Shown one piece after another: positions 15,556 through 24,009 of a stretch of 40,733 bases of DNA. Both the position numbers and the translations under genes were made by a program. The DNA comes from an uncultured Collinsella sp. (GTDB lineage Bacteria; Actinomycetota; Coriobacteriia; Coriobacteriales; Coriobacteriaceae), in contig UQLF01000017.1 of the NCBI GenBank assembly GCA_900541875.1, forward strand, positions 1-40,733, written 5' to 3'. Within the stretch, counting starts at the first letter, position 1. Each line of letters begins with the position of its first letter. The notes under the pieces were generated by a model. It made no database searches. It saw only the letters and a list, made by a program, of their open reading frames with translations, and had not been told where the DNA came from.

Positions 15556-16453
15556 TGCAAAGAAACGTGGCGGATTGGGACGTGGACTCAATGCTTTGGT
15601 CTCAGAGGCCGAGTATGAGACCGGTGGTTCGGCTGCATCCGCGTCAAAGGCTGCATCTGAAACGAAACTACCTATTGAGGATATTGTTCCCAACCCTAAC
15701 CAGCCGCGAATTCACTTTAACGAAACCGAACTTCGCGAGTTGAGCGAGTCAATCCAAGAACATGGCGTTTTGCAGCCGCTTTTGGTTCGCAAGCATGGAA
15801 ACGGCTATGAGATCATCGCTGGTGAGCGTCGTTACCAGGCGTCAAAGCTTGCTGGTCTTGAAGAGCTGCCTGTCATCATTAAAGATGTTGATGATGAAGA
15901 GATGCTTGCTCTTGCTCTTATCGAAAACCTTCAGCGTTCTGATCTGAATCCCGTCGAAGAGGCCAAGGGCTATCGTCAGCTTATCGATGCCAGCGGTATG
16001 ACCCAGGAGGCATTGTCGAAGGCAGTAAGCAAGTCACGCTCTGCAATTACAAACTCACTGCGTCTTCTCGATCTCCCCGAAGTAGTTCAGCAGATGATTT
16101 TTGAGGGCAAACTTACTGCTGGTCATGCACGTGCGATTCTTGCGGTTCCCTATGAAGACGCGCGTATTCGACTTGCAGAGAAAGTTGTTGCAGAGGGCCT
16201 TTCCGTAAGAGCGACAGAAAATCTTGCTCCGTTGTTTTCTGCCGGAGAGACACCTAAGACGCCGAGACCTGCAACGCCTCAGTCTTTTAAAAAGGCTGCC
16301 CGTATACTTCGTCAGGTATTTAATACCAACGTGCGTGTGAAGAGCTCGCGTGGAAAGAATAAGATTGAGATTGAGTTTAAAGACGAGGAAGAGCTCTCTC
16401 GTATTCTTGGCGAAATGATTCAGTTTGATCAAGGAGGCCAAGATGAGGAATAA
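15548..16453 (+). CDS. parB: Chromosome partitioning protein ParB (Spo0J)
   Basis: ParB is a CTP-dependent clamp that loads at parS and spreads. The N-terminal KKRGGLGRGLNALV peptide is the usual ParA-stimulating motif. The CTPase box GERRYQASKLAG starts at 92, and the helix-turn-helix region TQEALSKAVSKSRSAITNSL lies near 150-170. A C-terminal dimerisation domain follows. The GTG start lies within the end of parA. Its binding sites are the three parS copies upstream and at least two near-matches in the window. Confidence 0.97.
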   Translation: MPSAKKRGGLGRGLNALVSEAEYETGGSAASASKAASETKLPIEDIVPNPNQPRIHFNETELRELSESIQEHGVLQPLLVRKHGNGYEIIAGERRYQASKLAGLEELPVIIKDVDDEEMLALALIENLQRSDLNPVEEAKGYRQLIDASGMTQEALSKAVSKSRSAITNSLRLLDLPEVVQQMIFEGKLTAGHARAILAVPYEDARIRLAEKVVAEGLSVRATENLAPLFSAGETPKTPRPATPQSFKKAARILRQVFNTNVRVKSSRGKNKIEIEFKDEEELSRILGEMIQFDQGGQDEE

Positions 16454-16697
16454 GATTTTAACAGCGATTGCATTGGCTACGACTGTCGTGGCTGGTGCCT
16501 TTGCTGGCTATAAGATCGCGACAGACGATGAACTGCGAGGTCGTTTGCTTCGTGGTGCGCAAGATATCGTCGATACTTCCAAAAAGAAAATGGATGTTAT
16601 GACCGAGGATGTTGCCATGCGTACTGCTCAGGTAACGAAGAATCCCAAGATTAACCAAGGTTGGGTTAGCAACCAATGGGAAAATGTAGGTTATTAG
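16443..16697 (+). CDS. Small membrane protein (YtxH-like), unknown function
   Basis: An 84-residue protein with one N-terminal membrane segment (residues ~5-24, ILTAIALATTVVAGAFAGYK) and a charged, helical remainder. This layout resembles YtxH-type proteins, but I cannot assign a role. The ATG at 16443 has AAGGAGG 5 nt upstream and overlaps the end of parB by 11 nt, so it is translated from the parAB message. A strong terminator follows. Confidence 0.8.
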   Translation: MRNKILTAIALATTVVAGAFAGYKIATDDELRGRLLRGAQDIVDTSKKKMDVMTEDVAMRTAQVTKNPKINQGWVSNQWENVGY

Positions 16698-16705
16698 GTA
16701 CCTAA
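16694..16705. repeat. 12-bp palindrome TTAGGTACCTAA (copy 2)
   Basis: Identical to 13190-13201. It overlaps the stop codon of the small membrane protein gene and lies just before the terminator. Confidence 0.45.
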
Positions 16706-16725
16706 CAATTACTCAGCATATTTTG

Positions 16726-16766
16726 AGGGGTCCTTGTCTGATTCACGAGACAAGGACCCCTTATTT
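16726..16766 (+). terminator. Intrinsic terminator of the parAB operon
   Basis: A perfect 14-bp stem (AGGGGTCCTTGTCT at 16726-16739 with 16748-16761) with an 8-nt loop and a T-rich tail. Confidence 0.88.
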
Positions 16767-16822
16767 TGGCCGTAAAAAATGGGACCGGTAGCAGCTGATT
16801 TAAAATTAAGGTCAATAATTGA

Positions 16823-16859
16823 AACGACCCCGGTTGCATATTCTGCAACCGGGGTCGTT
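16823..16859 (-). terminator. Terminator-like hairpin downstream of rlmN
   Basis: A perfect 16-bp stem (16823-16838 with 16844-16859, 5-nt loop). The minus-strand tail is only moderately T-rich (TTTCAATTATT). It lies 38 nt past the rlmN stop. Confidence 0.75.
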
Positions 16860-16862
16860 CGA

Positions 16863-16878
16863 TGTTTCACATGAAACG
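16863..16878. promoter_or_regulatory. parS-like site near rlmN
   Basis: TGTTTCACATGAAACG matches the 14-bp parS core with a single mismatch (CACATG for CACGTG). It lies between the rlmN stop codon and its terminator hairpin. Confidence 0.65.
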
Positions 16879-16896
16879 TTTTGGGGTGCAGCTCCC

Positions 16897-17949
16897 CTAT
16901 GCGTTCTTCTGAACTTTGAAGCGCTGCTTAAGCTGTCCGCAAGCGGCGTCAATATCGTTACCACGGGAGTTACGAATCGTGGTCTCGATGCCACGGGACT
17001 CAAGACGACGCTGAAGATCCTCAACCTTATGAATCGGCGACGGCTTGAGCGGGCTGCCCTCGATGTCGTTAAGCTGAATGAGGTTAACGTGGCACAGCGT
17101 TCCCTCGCAGAAGTCGCAGAGCGCCTGCATCTCGGGATTCGTATCGTTGACGCCTTCGATCATGGCATACTCATAGGTCGGGCGGCGGCCAGTCTTCTCG
17201 GTGTAGAGCTGAAGTGCCTCGTGAAGGCGAAGCAGCGTGTACTTCTTAACACCGGGCATGAGCTTATTGCGCGTCGACTGGATGGCGGAATGCAGTGAAA
17301 CAGCAAGCGTGAACTGCTCGGGGATGTCGGCAAATTTTCGAATACCGGGAATAACGCCGCTGGTAGAGACGGTGAGGTGACGAGCGCCGATACCGATGCC
17401 ATCGGGGTCGTTGAGGATTCGCAGCGCCTTGAGAACCTCGTCGTAGTTGGCAAACGGCTCGCCCTGGCCCATGAAGACGACGCTCGTGGCGCGCTCGCCA
17501 AAGTCGTTGGATACATGAAGTACCTGGTCGACGATCTCTTGAGCGGTCAGAGAGCGCTTGAGGCCGTTGAGACCGGTAGCGCAAAAGGCACAGCCCATGC
17601 CGCAGCCTGCCTGGGTGGAAACGCAGACGGAAAGCTTGTTACGACGGGGCATGCCGACAGTCTCGACGGAAACGCCGTCGTGGTACTCGAGCAGATACTT
17701 GCGAGAGCCATCTTTGGAAACCTGCTTGGTGAGTTCAGTCGGCGTGTCAAAGGCAAAAGCCTCTTTAAGCTGCTCGCGGAAAGCCTTGGGAAGGTTGGTC
17801 ATGTCGTCGAACGAACAAACGTTCTTTTCGAAGACCCATTCGATGAGCTGCTTCGCGCGGAAGGCGGGCTGGCCAAGTTCGGCCACAAGCTCGCGAATAT
17901 CGTTTTGGCTCAAGTCGCGAATGTCCTGAGATTTAGTCCTGGGATTCAT
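16897..17949 (-). CDS. rlmN: 23S rRNA/tRNA adenine C2-methyltransferase RlmN
   Basis: RlmN is a radical-SAM enzyme that makes 2-methyladenosine in 23S rRNA (A2503) and some tRNAs. The iron-sulfur motif CGMGCAFC gives Cys116, Cys120 and Cys123. The C-terminal catalytic cysteine is near residue 337 in DIDAACGQLK. The N-terminal helix-rich domain (FRAKQLIEWVFEK) is typical. The ATG at 17947-17949 is preceded by AAAGG. 350 residues, standard length. Confidence 0.96.
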   Translation of the reverse strand: MNPRTKSQDIRDLSQNDIRELVAELGQPAFRAKQLIEWVFEKNVCSFDDMTNLPKAFREQLKEAFAFDTPTELTKQVSKDGSRKYLLEYHDGVSVETVGMPRRNKLSVCVSTQAGCGMGCAFCATGLNGLKRSLTAQEIVDQVLHVSNDFGERATSVVFMGQGEPFANYDEVLKALRILNDPDGIGIGARHLTVSTSGVIPGIRKFADIPEQFTLAVSLHSAIQSTRNKLMPGVKKYTLLRLHEALQLYTEKTGRRPTYEYAMIEGVNDTNPEMQALCDFCEGTLCHVNLIQLNDIEGSPLKPSPIHKVEDLQRRLESRGIETTIRNSRGNDIDAACGQLKQRFKVQKNA

Positions 17950-17964
17950 GGAAGCCTTTCGATT

Positions 17965-17994
17965 TTGGGGAAACGTAGAGGGTATCGCTACAAT
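17965..17994 (+). promoter_or_regulatory. Promoter of ddl-dinG
   Basis: TTGGGG (17965-17970) and TACAAT (17989-17994), 18 nt apart, 40 nt ahead of the ddl start and divergent from rlmN. Confidence 0.6.
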
Positions 17995-18034
17995 ATGGTA
18001 TCAGCTGCAGAAATTATAGAGGAGGAGTCTGCCC

Positions 18035-19000
18035 ATGCCGGGTAAAAGCCTAGAGAACATGCACGTAGCGGTCTTGGCGGGCGGTCATTCCGCTGAGCGC
18101 GAGATCTCGCTCAATTCGGGAAAGAACGTTGTAGTGGCACTGAAGGAAGCCGGCTACGCCTCGGTGGAGCTGCTTGATACGGCCGCTGATGACTTTATGG
18201 TAACCATGGCGACCGGCGGCTTTGACGTGGCGTTTATCGCCATGCACGGTGCCGGCGGCGAGGATGGTGCCATGCAGGGCGCCATGGAGACCCTGGGTAT
18301 CCCCTACACGGCCTCGGGCGTGCTTGCTAGCGCCTGCGGTGCCGACAAAGAGGTCTCTAAGCTCCTGTACGCCAAGGCGGGCATTCCCATTGCCCCCGGC
18401 CTTGCGCTCGAGGTGGGCGATGAAGTCGATATCGATCATATCGTCGAGGTTTGTGGCGAGCGCAGCTTTGTGAAGCCGGCCGTCAACGGTTCCAGCTATG
18501 GCATTTCCCTGGTCCATGAGCCCTCCGAGCTGCCCGCGGCAATTGCCAAGGCGTTTGAGTACGGCGACAAAGTGCTGGTCGAGAAGTGCATCGAGGGTAC
18601 CGAGATCACCGTCGGCGTGTACGGCGAGGACGACGTGCGCGCCCTGCCGATTGTCGAGATTCGCAAGCCTGAGGACTGCGAGTTCTACGATTTGGACGTG
18701 AAGTATGTCGACCCTACGGACATCCATCGTATTCCGGCGCAGATTTCACCCGAGAATTACGCTCGCGCTCAGGAGCTTGCCTGTGCTGCTCACAAGGCCC
18801 TCGGTTGCCTGGGCATCTCGCGCAGCGATTTTATCGTGAGCGAGGACGGCCCCGTCATCCTCGAGACCAATACCATTCCCGGCATGACCGATACGTCGCT
18901 GTATCCGGATGAGATTCGCCACACCGACGACATGACGTTCCCGCAGGTCTGTGACAGCCTGATCCGTATGGGCCTTCGTCGAGCGGGCATTGCATGCTAA
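18035..19000 (+). CDS. ddl: D-alanine--D-alanine ligase
   Basis: Ddl joins two D-alanines for peptidoglycan precursor synthesis. ATP-grasp features are clear: AVLAGGHSAEREISLNSG at the N-terminus, FVKPAVNGSSYGISLV in the middle, and ETNTIPGMTDTSLYP near the end. The FYDLDVKY segment keeps the Lys-Tyr pair typical of D-Ala-D-Ala rather than D-Ala-D-Lac ligases, so no vancomycin-type change is indicated. The ATG follows a GGAGGAG site. Its stop overlaps the start of the next gene by 7 nt. 321 residues. Confidence 0.95.
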   Translation: MPGKSLENMHVAVLAGGHSAEREISLNSGKNVVVALKEAGYASVELLDTAADDFMVTMATGGFDVAFIAMHGAGGEDGAMQGAMETLGIPYTASGVLASACGADKEVSKLLYAKAGIPIAPGLALEVGDEVDIDHIVEVCGERSFVKPAVNGSSYGISLVHEPSELPAAIAKAFEYGDKVLVEKCIEGTEITVGVYGEDDVRALPIVEIRKPEDCEFYDLDVKYVDPTDIHRIPAQISPENYARAQELACAAHKALGCLGISRSDFIVSEDGPVILETNTIPGMTDTSLYPDEIRHTDDMTFPQVCDSLIRMGLRRAGIAC

Positions 19001-21888
19001 TCGAGGACGCGGTTTCGTCAGGAACGCCGCAGTTTGTCATCGACTCCTATGCCACGCTTGCCGAGCGCGCCAAAACACAGTCCTTCGGCCTTATCGAGGA
19101 AGATGTGATAGTCCTCGATACCGAGACCACAGGTCTTTCGGTGCAGGACAACGAGCTGATCGAGATCTCGGCGGCCCGTCTTTCGGGCCGCGAGGTCGTC
19201 GACCGCTTCGATACCTTCGTGCATCCCAAGCAGCTGATTCCCGCCGAGATTACCGAGCTCACGAGCATTACAAATGCCGATGTGGCAGATGCCCCGTCGG
19301 CCGTTGAGGCCGTCGCCGCTCTCGCCGATTTTGTCGGTGGTTGCCCGGTGATCGCACATAACGCCACGTTCGACCGCTCGTTTATCGAGTCGGTCAAAGG
19401 CGGCGTCAACGTGAGCGATATTTGGATCGATTCGCTGGCGCTGTCGCGCATCGCGCTTCCGCGCCTGGCCTCGCACAAGCTGTCTTTTATGGCCGATCTG
19501 TTTGGCTGTGACTCGGTATCACACCGTGCCAATGCCGACGTCGACGCCCTGTGTGGCGTATGGCGCGTGTTGCTCGTGGCGCTCACCGACTTGCCCCAGG
19601 GCCTCATGGCGCGCCTAGCCGACATGCATCCGGACGTGCCTTGGTCCTATCGTCCTATCTTCTCGTTCTTGGCGGGGCAGAACCCTGGTTCTATCTTCTC
19701 TCTCAGCGCCGCTCGTGCTGACGTTCTCAAGGCCGATCGCGCCGACGATCGGGTGGACGCCGACGAACTGCCGGTCCTCAAGATGCCGAGTCGTGAGGAG
19801 ATTGAGGCGGACTATGCGCCAGGTGGCCTGGTCAATTGCATGTATCCCACCTACGAGCCGCGTGATGAGCAGATCGCGATGGCGCTCGAGGTCCGCGATG
19901 CGCTGGTCACGGGCACTCATCGTGTAATTGAGGCGGGCACAGGCGTCGGCAAATCGATGGCCTATCTGGTGCCTTTTGCCGAGGCGGCACGCCGTAACAA
20001 CATCACGGTTGGTATTGCGACCAAATCGAACAATCTTGCCGACCAGCTCATGTACCATGAGCTGCCAAAACTTGCCGAGCAACTGGACGGTGGCCTGTCA
20101 TTTTGCGCTCTCAAGGGGTATGACCACTATCCGTGCCTGCGCAAGCTTGAGCGCATGAGTCGCGGCCGGGTCGAGATTACCACCAAGCGCGATCCGGCGG
20201 ACACGCTCACGGCGGTCGCGGTCATTATGGCGTACGTCTGCCAATCAGCCGATGGCGATCTCGACTCGCTCGGCATTCGGTGGCGCAGCGTCAACCGCCC
20301 CGACTTTACGACGGCCTCGCGCGAGTGTGCTCGTCGCCTCTGCCCGTTTTTCCCTGATAAATGTTTGGTCCACGGCGCTCGCCGTCGTGCGGCGCATGCC
20401 GACGTGGTGGTCACCAACCATTCCCTGCTGTTCCGCAATGTCGCGGCCGAGGGCAGGATTTTGCCTCCGATTCGTCATTGGGTAATCGACGAGGCCCATT
20501 CCATCGAGCGCGAGGCGCGCCGTCAGTGGGCGCGCGTGGTGTCGGCGGACGAATCACGCGTTCTGTTTGAGCGCCTGGGTGGCTCGAGCACCGGCGCGCT
20601 AAGCCAGGTTTCCCGTGATTTGGCAACCTCCGAGGGCTCTACGCTCTATTTGGGCCTTACTGCCAAGGCGACGTCGACGGTTGCGCGCGCGAGCATGGCA
20701 ATCGCCGACGTGTTCGATGGCGTTCGCGAGCTCGGCCGCCGTGCCCGTGGGGGTTATGACAATGCCAATCTATGGATTGGCCCCGAGTTGCGCGAATCTG
20801 ACGACTGGAATGATTTCTTGCAGTCGGCCCACGCTGCCATCGACGCGTTGGAGCAAGCTGACAAGAGTGTCGACGCGCTGGTGCAATCCGTCGCCGCCGA
20901 CAAGCCCGAGGTTGTTGTCGACCTGGGTGATATCTCGCGCCGCCTACACGAGCTGGCCGAGAACCTCAAACTCATCATTGATGGCACCGATGAACACTAC
21001 GTGTATTCGCTGCAGGTCAATCGCAGGTTGCGCGCCGGCGGAGAGTCAATGACCGCAGAGCGCATCGACATTGGCGAGGCCTTGGCGACCGAGTGGCTGC
21101 CCGAGGTTCACACGGCTATCTTTGCCTCGGCGACCATGACGGTGTCCAAAAGCTTTGAACACTTTAACCACGCGGTCGGCCTCGATCGCATCGGCGCTTC
21201 AACATCCTCATCGCTGCACTTGGACTCGAGCTACGACTTCGATTCGAACATGGCTGTAGTCGTTGCGGGCGATATCCCCGATCCGCGCGATCGCGAGAGC
21301 TATCTTACGGCGCTCGAGCGCGTGCTGGTCGACGCCCATCTTGCCATGGGCGGATCGGTGCTCACGTTGTTCACCAATCGGCGCGACATGGAAGACCTGT
21401 ACGCCCGCGTTGAGCCCAAGATGGCCCGTGCGGGTCTGGAACTCAACTGCCAGCAGCGCAACTCATCTCCTCGTCGCCTGCGCGACCGGTTTATCAATGA
21501 GCCGACCTCGTCGCTTTTTGCGCTTAAGGCCTTCTGGGAGGGGTTTGACGCCAGCGGCGAGACGCTGCGTTGCGTCATCATTCCCAAGCTGCCGTTCTCG
21601 AGCCCCACGGACCCGCTCTCGTGCGAGCGCAACCTGCGCGAAGACCGCGCTTGGGCGCGCTATTCGCTGCCCGAGGCGGTGCTCGAGGTCAAGCAGGCGG
21701 CCGGCCGCCTTATCCGCTCGTCGACCGATTGCGGCGTGCTGATTCTGGCCGACCCGCGCCTGGTGACGAAGGGCTACGGAAAGAAGTTCTTAACGTCGCT
21801 GCCCACGAGCTCCTACCAGCGCATCGAATCGGCGCAGATCGGTCACTATCTGCAACTGTGGCGCGCACGCCACGAGCGGCGGCGCTAA
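18994..21888 (+). CDS. dinG: DinG-type helicase fused to a DEDDh exonuclease
   Basis: Residues ~35-195 form a proofreading-type 3'-5' exonuclease with all DEDDh residues: Asp42 and Glu44 (LDTETTG), Asp127 (HNATFDRSF), His177 and Asp182 (HRANADVD). Residues ~285-960 form a superfamily 2 XPD/DinG helicase: Walker A GTGVGKS (315-321), DEAH at 499-502, IFASATM, and the C-terminal EVKQAAGRLIRS. Four cysteines (381, 445, 450, 457) fit an iron-sulfur cluster, which the B. subtilis DinG nuclease lacks. It therefore could have both nuclease and unwinding activity. The ATG overlaps the ddl stop. Its own stop overlaps the convergent WYL gene. 964 residues. Confidence 0.92.
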   Translation: MLIEDAVSSGTPQFVIDSYATLAERAKTQSFGLIEEDVIVLDTETTGLSVQDNELIEISAARLSGREVVDRFDTFVHPKQLIPAEITELTSITNADVADAPSAVEAVAALADFVGGCPVIAHNATFDRSFIESVKGGVNVSDIWIDSLALSRIALPRLASHKLSFMADLFGCDSVSHRANADVDALCGVWRVLLVALTDLPQGLMARLADMHPDVPWSYRPIFSFLAGQNPGSIFSLSAARADVLKADRADDRVDADELPVLKMPSREEIEADYAPGGLVNCMYPTYEPRDEQIAMALEVRDALVTGTHRVIEAGTGVGKSMAYLVPFAEAARRNNITVGIATKSNNLADQLMYHELPKLAEQLDGGLSFCALKGYDHYPCLRKLERMSRGRVEITTKRDPADTLTAVAVIMAYVCQSADGDLDSLGIRWRSVNRPDFTTASRECARRLCPFFPDKCLVHGARRRAAHADVVVTNHSLLFRNVAAEGRILPPIRHWVIDEAHSIEREARRQWARVVSADESRVLFERLGGSSTGALSQVSRDLATSEGSTLYLGLTAKATSTVARASMAIADVFDGVRELGRRARGGYDNANLWIGPELRESDDWNDFLQSAHAAIDALEQADKSVDALVQSVAADKPEVVVDLGDISRRLHELAENLKLIIDGTDEHYVYSLQVNRRLRAGGESMTAERIDIGEALATEWLPEVHTAIFASATMTVSKSFEHFNHAVGLDRIGASTSSSLHLDSSYDFDSNMAVVVAGDIPDPRDRESYLTALERVLVDAHLAMGGSVLTLFTNRRDMEDLYARVEPKMARAGLELNCQQRNSSPRRLRDRFINEPTSSLFALKAFWEGFDASGETLRCVIIPKLPFSSPTDPLSCERNLREDRAWARYSLPEAVLEVKQAAGRLIRSSTDCGVLILADPRLVTKGYGKKFLTSLPTSSYQRIESAQIGHYLQLWRARHERRR

Positions 21889-22802
21889 AGCGGACAGACG
21901 AGGGTTTTTGCCATATCGCACAGGCGCTTTGACAGGGCGGGGTCATCCAAGATGCGGATGGCTCCGCCCGCTGTGATTACCTGGCTCAGTAGCCAACGCT
22001 CAGAGCCATAATGCACGGTTACCGTTGCCATGTCTGCCCCGCTGTGCTCGATTAGAGTGATGCCGGCCCAGTCCAGATGCTCCGCCATATCGAATGGCAT
22101 CAAGAGCTTTGCGCTACGCTGTGTCCGGGCAAGGGAATCGCGGAGGGATGCAACGTCCGGTGCGTGAGGCACGACGGAGTCTTCCGTCAAGGCGAGTCCC
22201 TCGATTTTATCCATGCGATAGGTGCGCTGCTCATCGACTGTGATGTCCCAGGCAATCAGGTATGTTTGGTCGCCGTTTGCCGTAATGCGCAAGGGGTCGA
22301 CCAGACGCTCGCGTGGCCGTGCATCGTCCATCGAGCGATACGAGATGCGACAGCGAACGCCGTCCTGAATGGCGCAGCTCAGCTGCTGCCAGTGCGACCC
22401 GTGGTTGACGGTGTCAAAGACGCGTTGGTTATAGCCGAGCTCTTCGGGCAGAAGGGCATGTCGAATCCGAGCTGCCGTCTGCGGCTCGATCTCCAACGAT
22501 TCAAGTTCGTGGTTGAGCACAGCGCCCTCGGCTGCACTCAGGCGCAACGGTAGCACACGCCCGGCGTCACCAGTGAGGACCACACGCTCGCCGTGGCATT
22601 CGCAGATGATGCGCGCACCAGATTCTCGGTCCGCGAGCGTCGAGACGATCTCGAGAATCTCGTCGAGCGATACTCCCGTGATGTCAAAGCGGCCGCAAAT
22701 CTCGGTTCGTGTCATGCCGCTCTCGCCGGCGGCGTAGAGGGCCTCCATGATGTCGATGGCGCGCGAGAGTCTCTGCTCGCTGGTGAGTTTACGCACGGGC
22801 AT
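21885..22802 (-). CDS. WYL-domain transcriptional regulator (PafC-like)
   Basis: WYL proteins are winged-helix regulators whose WYL domain senses a ligand, often single-stranded nucleic acid. An N-terminal winged helix (residues ~5-65, GMTRTEICGRFDITGVSLDEIL) precedes a WYL domain seen in RCRISYRSM, ERLVDPLRI and YLIAWDI...YRMDKIEGL, and a C-terminal WCX-like part. I use ATG 22800-22802 (305 residues), which overlaps the upstream WYL gene by 14 nt; a TTG at 22823 is an alternative. Tandem WYL genes in actinobacteria are typically PafB and PafC, the RecA-independent DNA-damage activator. The convergent dinG fits that theme. Confidence 0.83.
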   Translation of the reverse strand: MPVRKLTSEQRLSRAIDIMEALYAAGESGMTRTEICGRFDITGVSLDEILEIVSTLADRESGARIICECHGERVVLTGDAGRVLPLRLSAAEGAVLNHELESLEIEPQTAARIRHALLPEELGYNQRVFDTVNHGSHWQQLSCAIQDGVRCRISYRSMDDARPRERLVDPLRITANGDQTYLIAWDITVDEQRTYRMDKIEGLALTEDSVVPHAPDVASLRDSLARTQRSAKLLMPFDMAEHLDWAGITLIEHSGADMATVTVHYGSERWLLSQVITAGGAIRILDDPALSKRLCDMAKTLVCPL

Positions 22803-23811
22803 GCTCGTGCACCGTCCTTTCAATGAGGTGGTTCCACGCCTGCTTGAGCGATTTGGGGGCCATGGGCCTCATGCCGTCCATGGCGTGGGCCATGCAAAAT
22901 GAGGCGGCGGCTTCAAGGTCACGCACGTCAACGGTCCAGATCCATCCCGCATCGGTGTGTGCGAGCTCACCTCGCCCGCGCGTGAGGCCGTTGATCATAT
23001 CGATCTGCGTCTGAGGGGCGAACGAGAACGTGGCTGCAACGGGCGGTCGGTCGGCGAAATCGAATTCAAAGAACAGATAGTCGTTGAGAGTGAAGTCCGC
23101 AGGGATGGCGTAGGCCTTCGAAGGACGCCATGCGCGAACGATACGGTCGCAGCGGAATGTCCTGATGTCGTCGGTGACATTGTCGAGGCCGCAGAAGTAC
23201 GCCACGCCCTCGCGTTCGAACATGCCGTAGACACAGACGGTACGTTCTTTCTGCTCGCCGCGTCCGTTCTGATATAAAAATCGCAGCGCGCATCGCTCGG
23301 CAAAGGCGCTCCATACCGCATCGACGGTGGGAGAGCGGCGGATCGGTACTTCGTCCACCGCCGACATGCCGGTGAGGTAGGCAATTTTGGAGCGAATATC
23401 GGCAAGCGGTGCGGCAAAAGTGGATGAGCCGGCCGCTAGCGTCTGGTCGATGGCGTTGAGTAGGATGTCGGCGTCGTCTGCGGTGATGAGGCCGCCTGCA
23501 GCAAACGTGTGCTCGCGGTCGATTGTCCACGAGCTTTCCTCGGTCTCCTGCGCACCGGCGGGGCGAACCTCCTTGATTAAGATGCCACGCTCGAGCAGTT
23601 TGTCACGATCGCGCCGAAACTTGCGCTTATCCGAGTCGATGTTGCCCGAGCCATATCCCAGGTCAGAATCCAAGACAATCTGCTCGGTCGTCAGCGGTTC
23701 GGGGGAGCTGTTGAGCACAAAGAAAAGGTTGAGGATGCGCTGAGCCGTTTTATCGAAACTGGGCTCTGAACTTCCCTTTTTAATTGTCGCGGTCGCGTCG
23801 CTTGCCGTCAT
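22789..23811 (-). CDS. WYL-domain transcriptional regulator (PafB-like)
   Basis: First gene of the WYL pair. An N-terminal winged helix (DKTAQRILNLFFVLNSS, then a basic KRKFRRDRDKLLERGI stretch) is followed by a WYL domain visible in CALRFLYQNGRGEQKERTV, GVAYFCGLDNV and FRCDRIVRAW. The ATG at 23809-23811 has GAGGA 4 nt upstream. PafB and PafC act as a heterodimer in mycobacteria. That function is inferred here from pairing and order, not proven by sequence. Confidence 0.83.
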   Translation of the reverse strand: MTASDATATIKKGSSEPSFDKTAQRILNLFFVLNSSPEPLTTEQIVLDSDLGYGSGNIDSDKRKFRRDRDKLLERGILIKEVRPAGAQETEESSWTIDREHTFAAGGLITADDADILLNAIDQTLAAGSSTFAAPLADIRSKIAYLTGMSAVDEVPIRRSPTVDAVWSAFAERCALRFLYQNGRGEQKERTVCVYGMFEREGVAYFCGLDNVTDDIRTFRCDRIVRAWRPSKAYAIPADFTLNDYLFFEFDFADRPPVAATFSFAPQTQIDMINGLTRGRGELAHTDAGWIWTVDVRDLEAAASFCMAHAMDGMRPMAPKSLKQAWNHLIERTVHEHARA

Positions 23812-23935
23812 AGAGTCCTCGCATGAGAAGGTGATTTGCTGCCATGATTTTAGTCCGATATGGAGATTAGGCTATATCCTTGTCCGCTCGAGGCGTTAAG
23901 ATGGCCCGAATTCGGTCGTTTGCGCTCGCTCGGGG

Positions 23936-23941
23936 TATACT
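23936..23941 (+). promoter_or_regulatory. Possible -10 box for the M28-like gene
   Basis: TATACT about 70 nt upstream of the start at 24010. A poor -35 (TTCGGT at 23911-23916, 19-nt spacer) makes this tentative. Confidence 0.35.
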
Positions 23942-24009
23942 TTCGACTATATACGGTTCTAATGTGCATGCATTGGGCCTATTTGTCGGATTATGGATGT
24001 GGAGCGCAC

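Noticed and set aside
18035..19000. ddl as a vancomycin-resistance D-Ala-D-Lac ligase
   Set aside because: The FYDLDVKY segment keeps the Lys-Tyr pattern of normal D-Ala-D-Ala ligases and no van neighbours are present.
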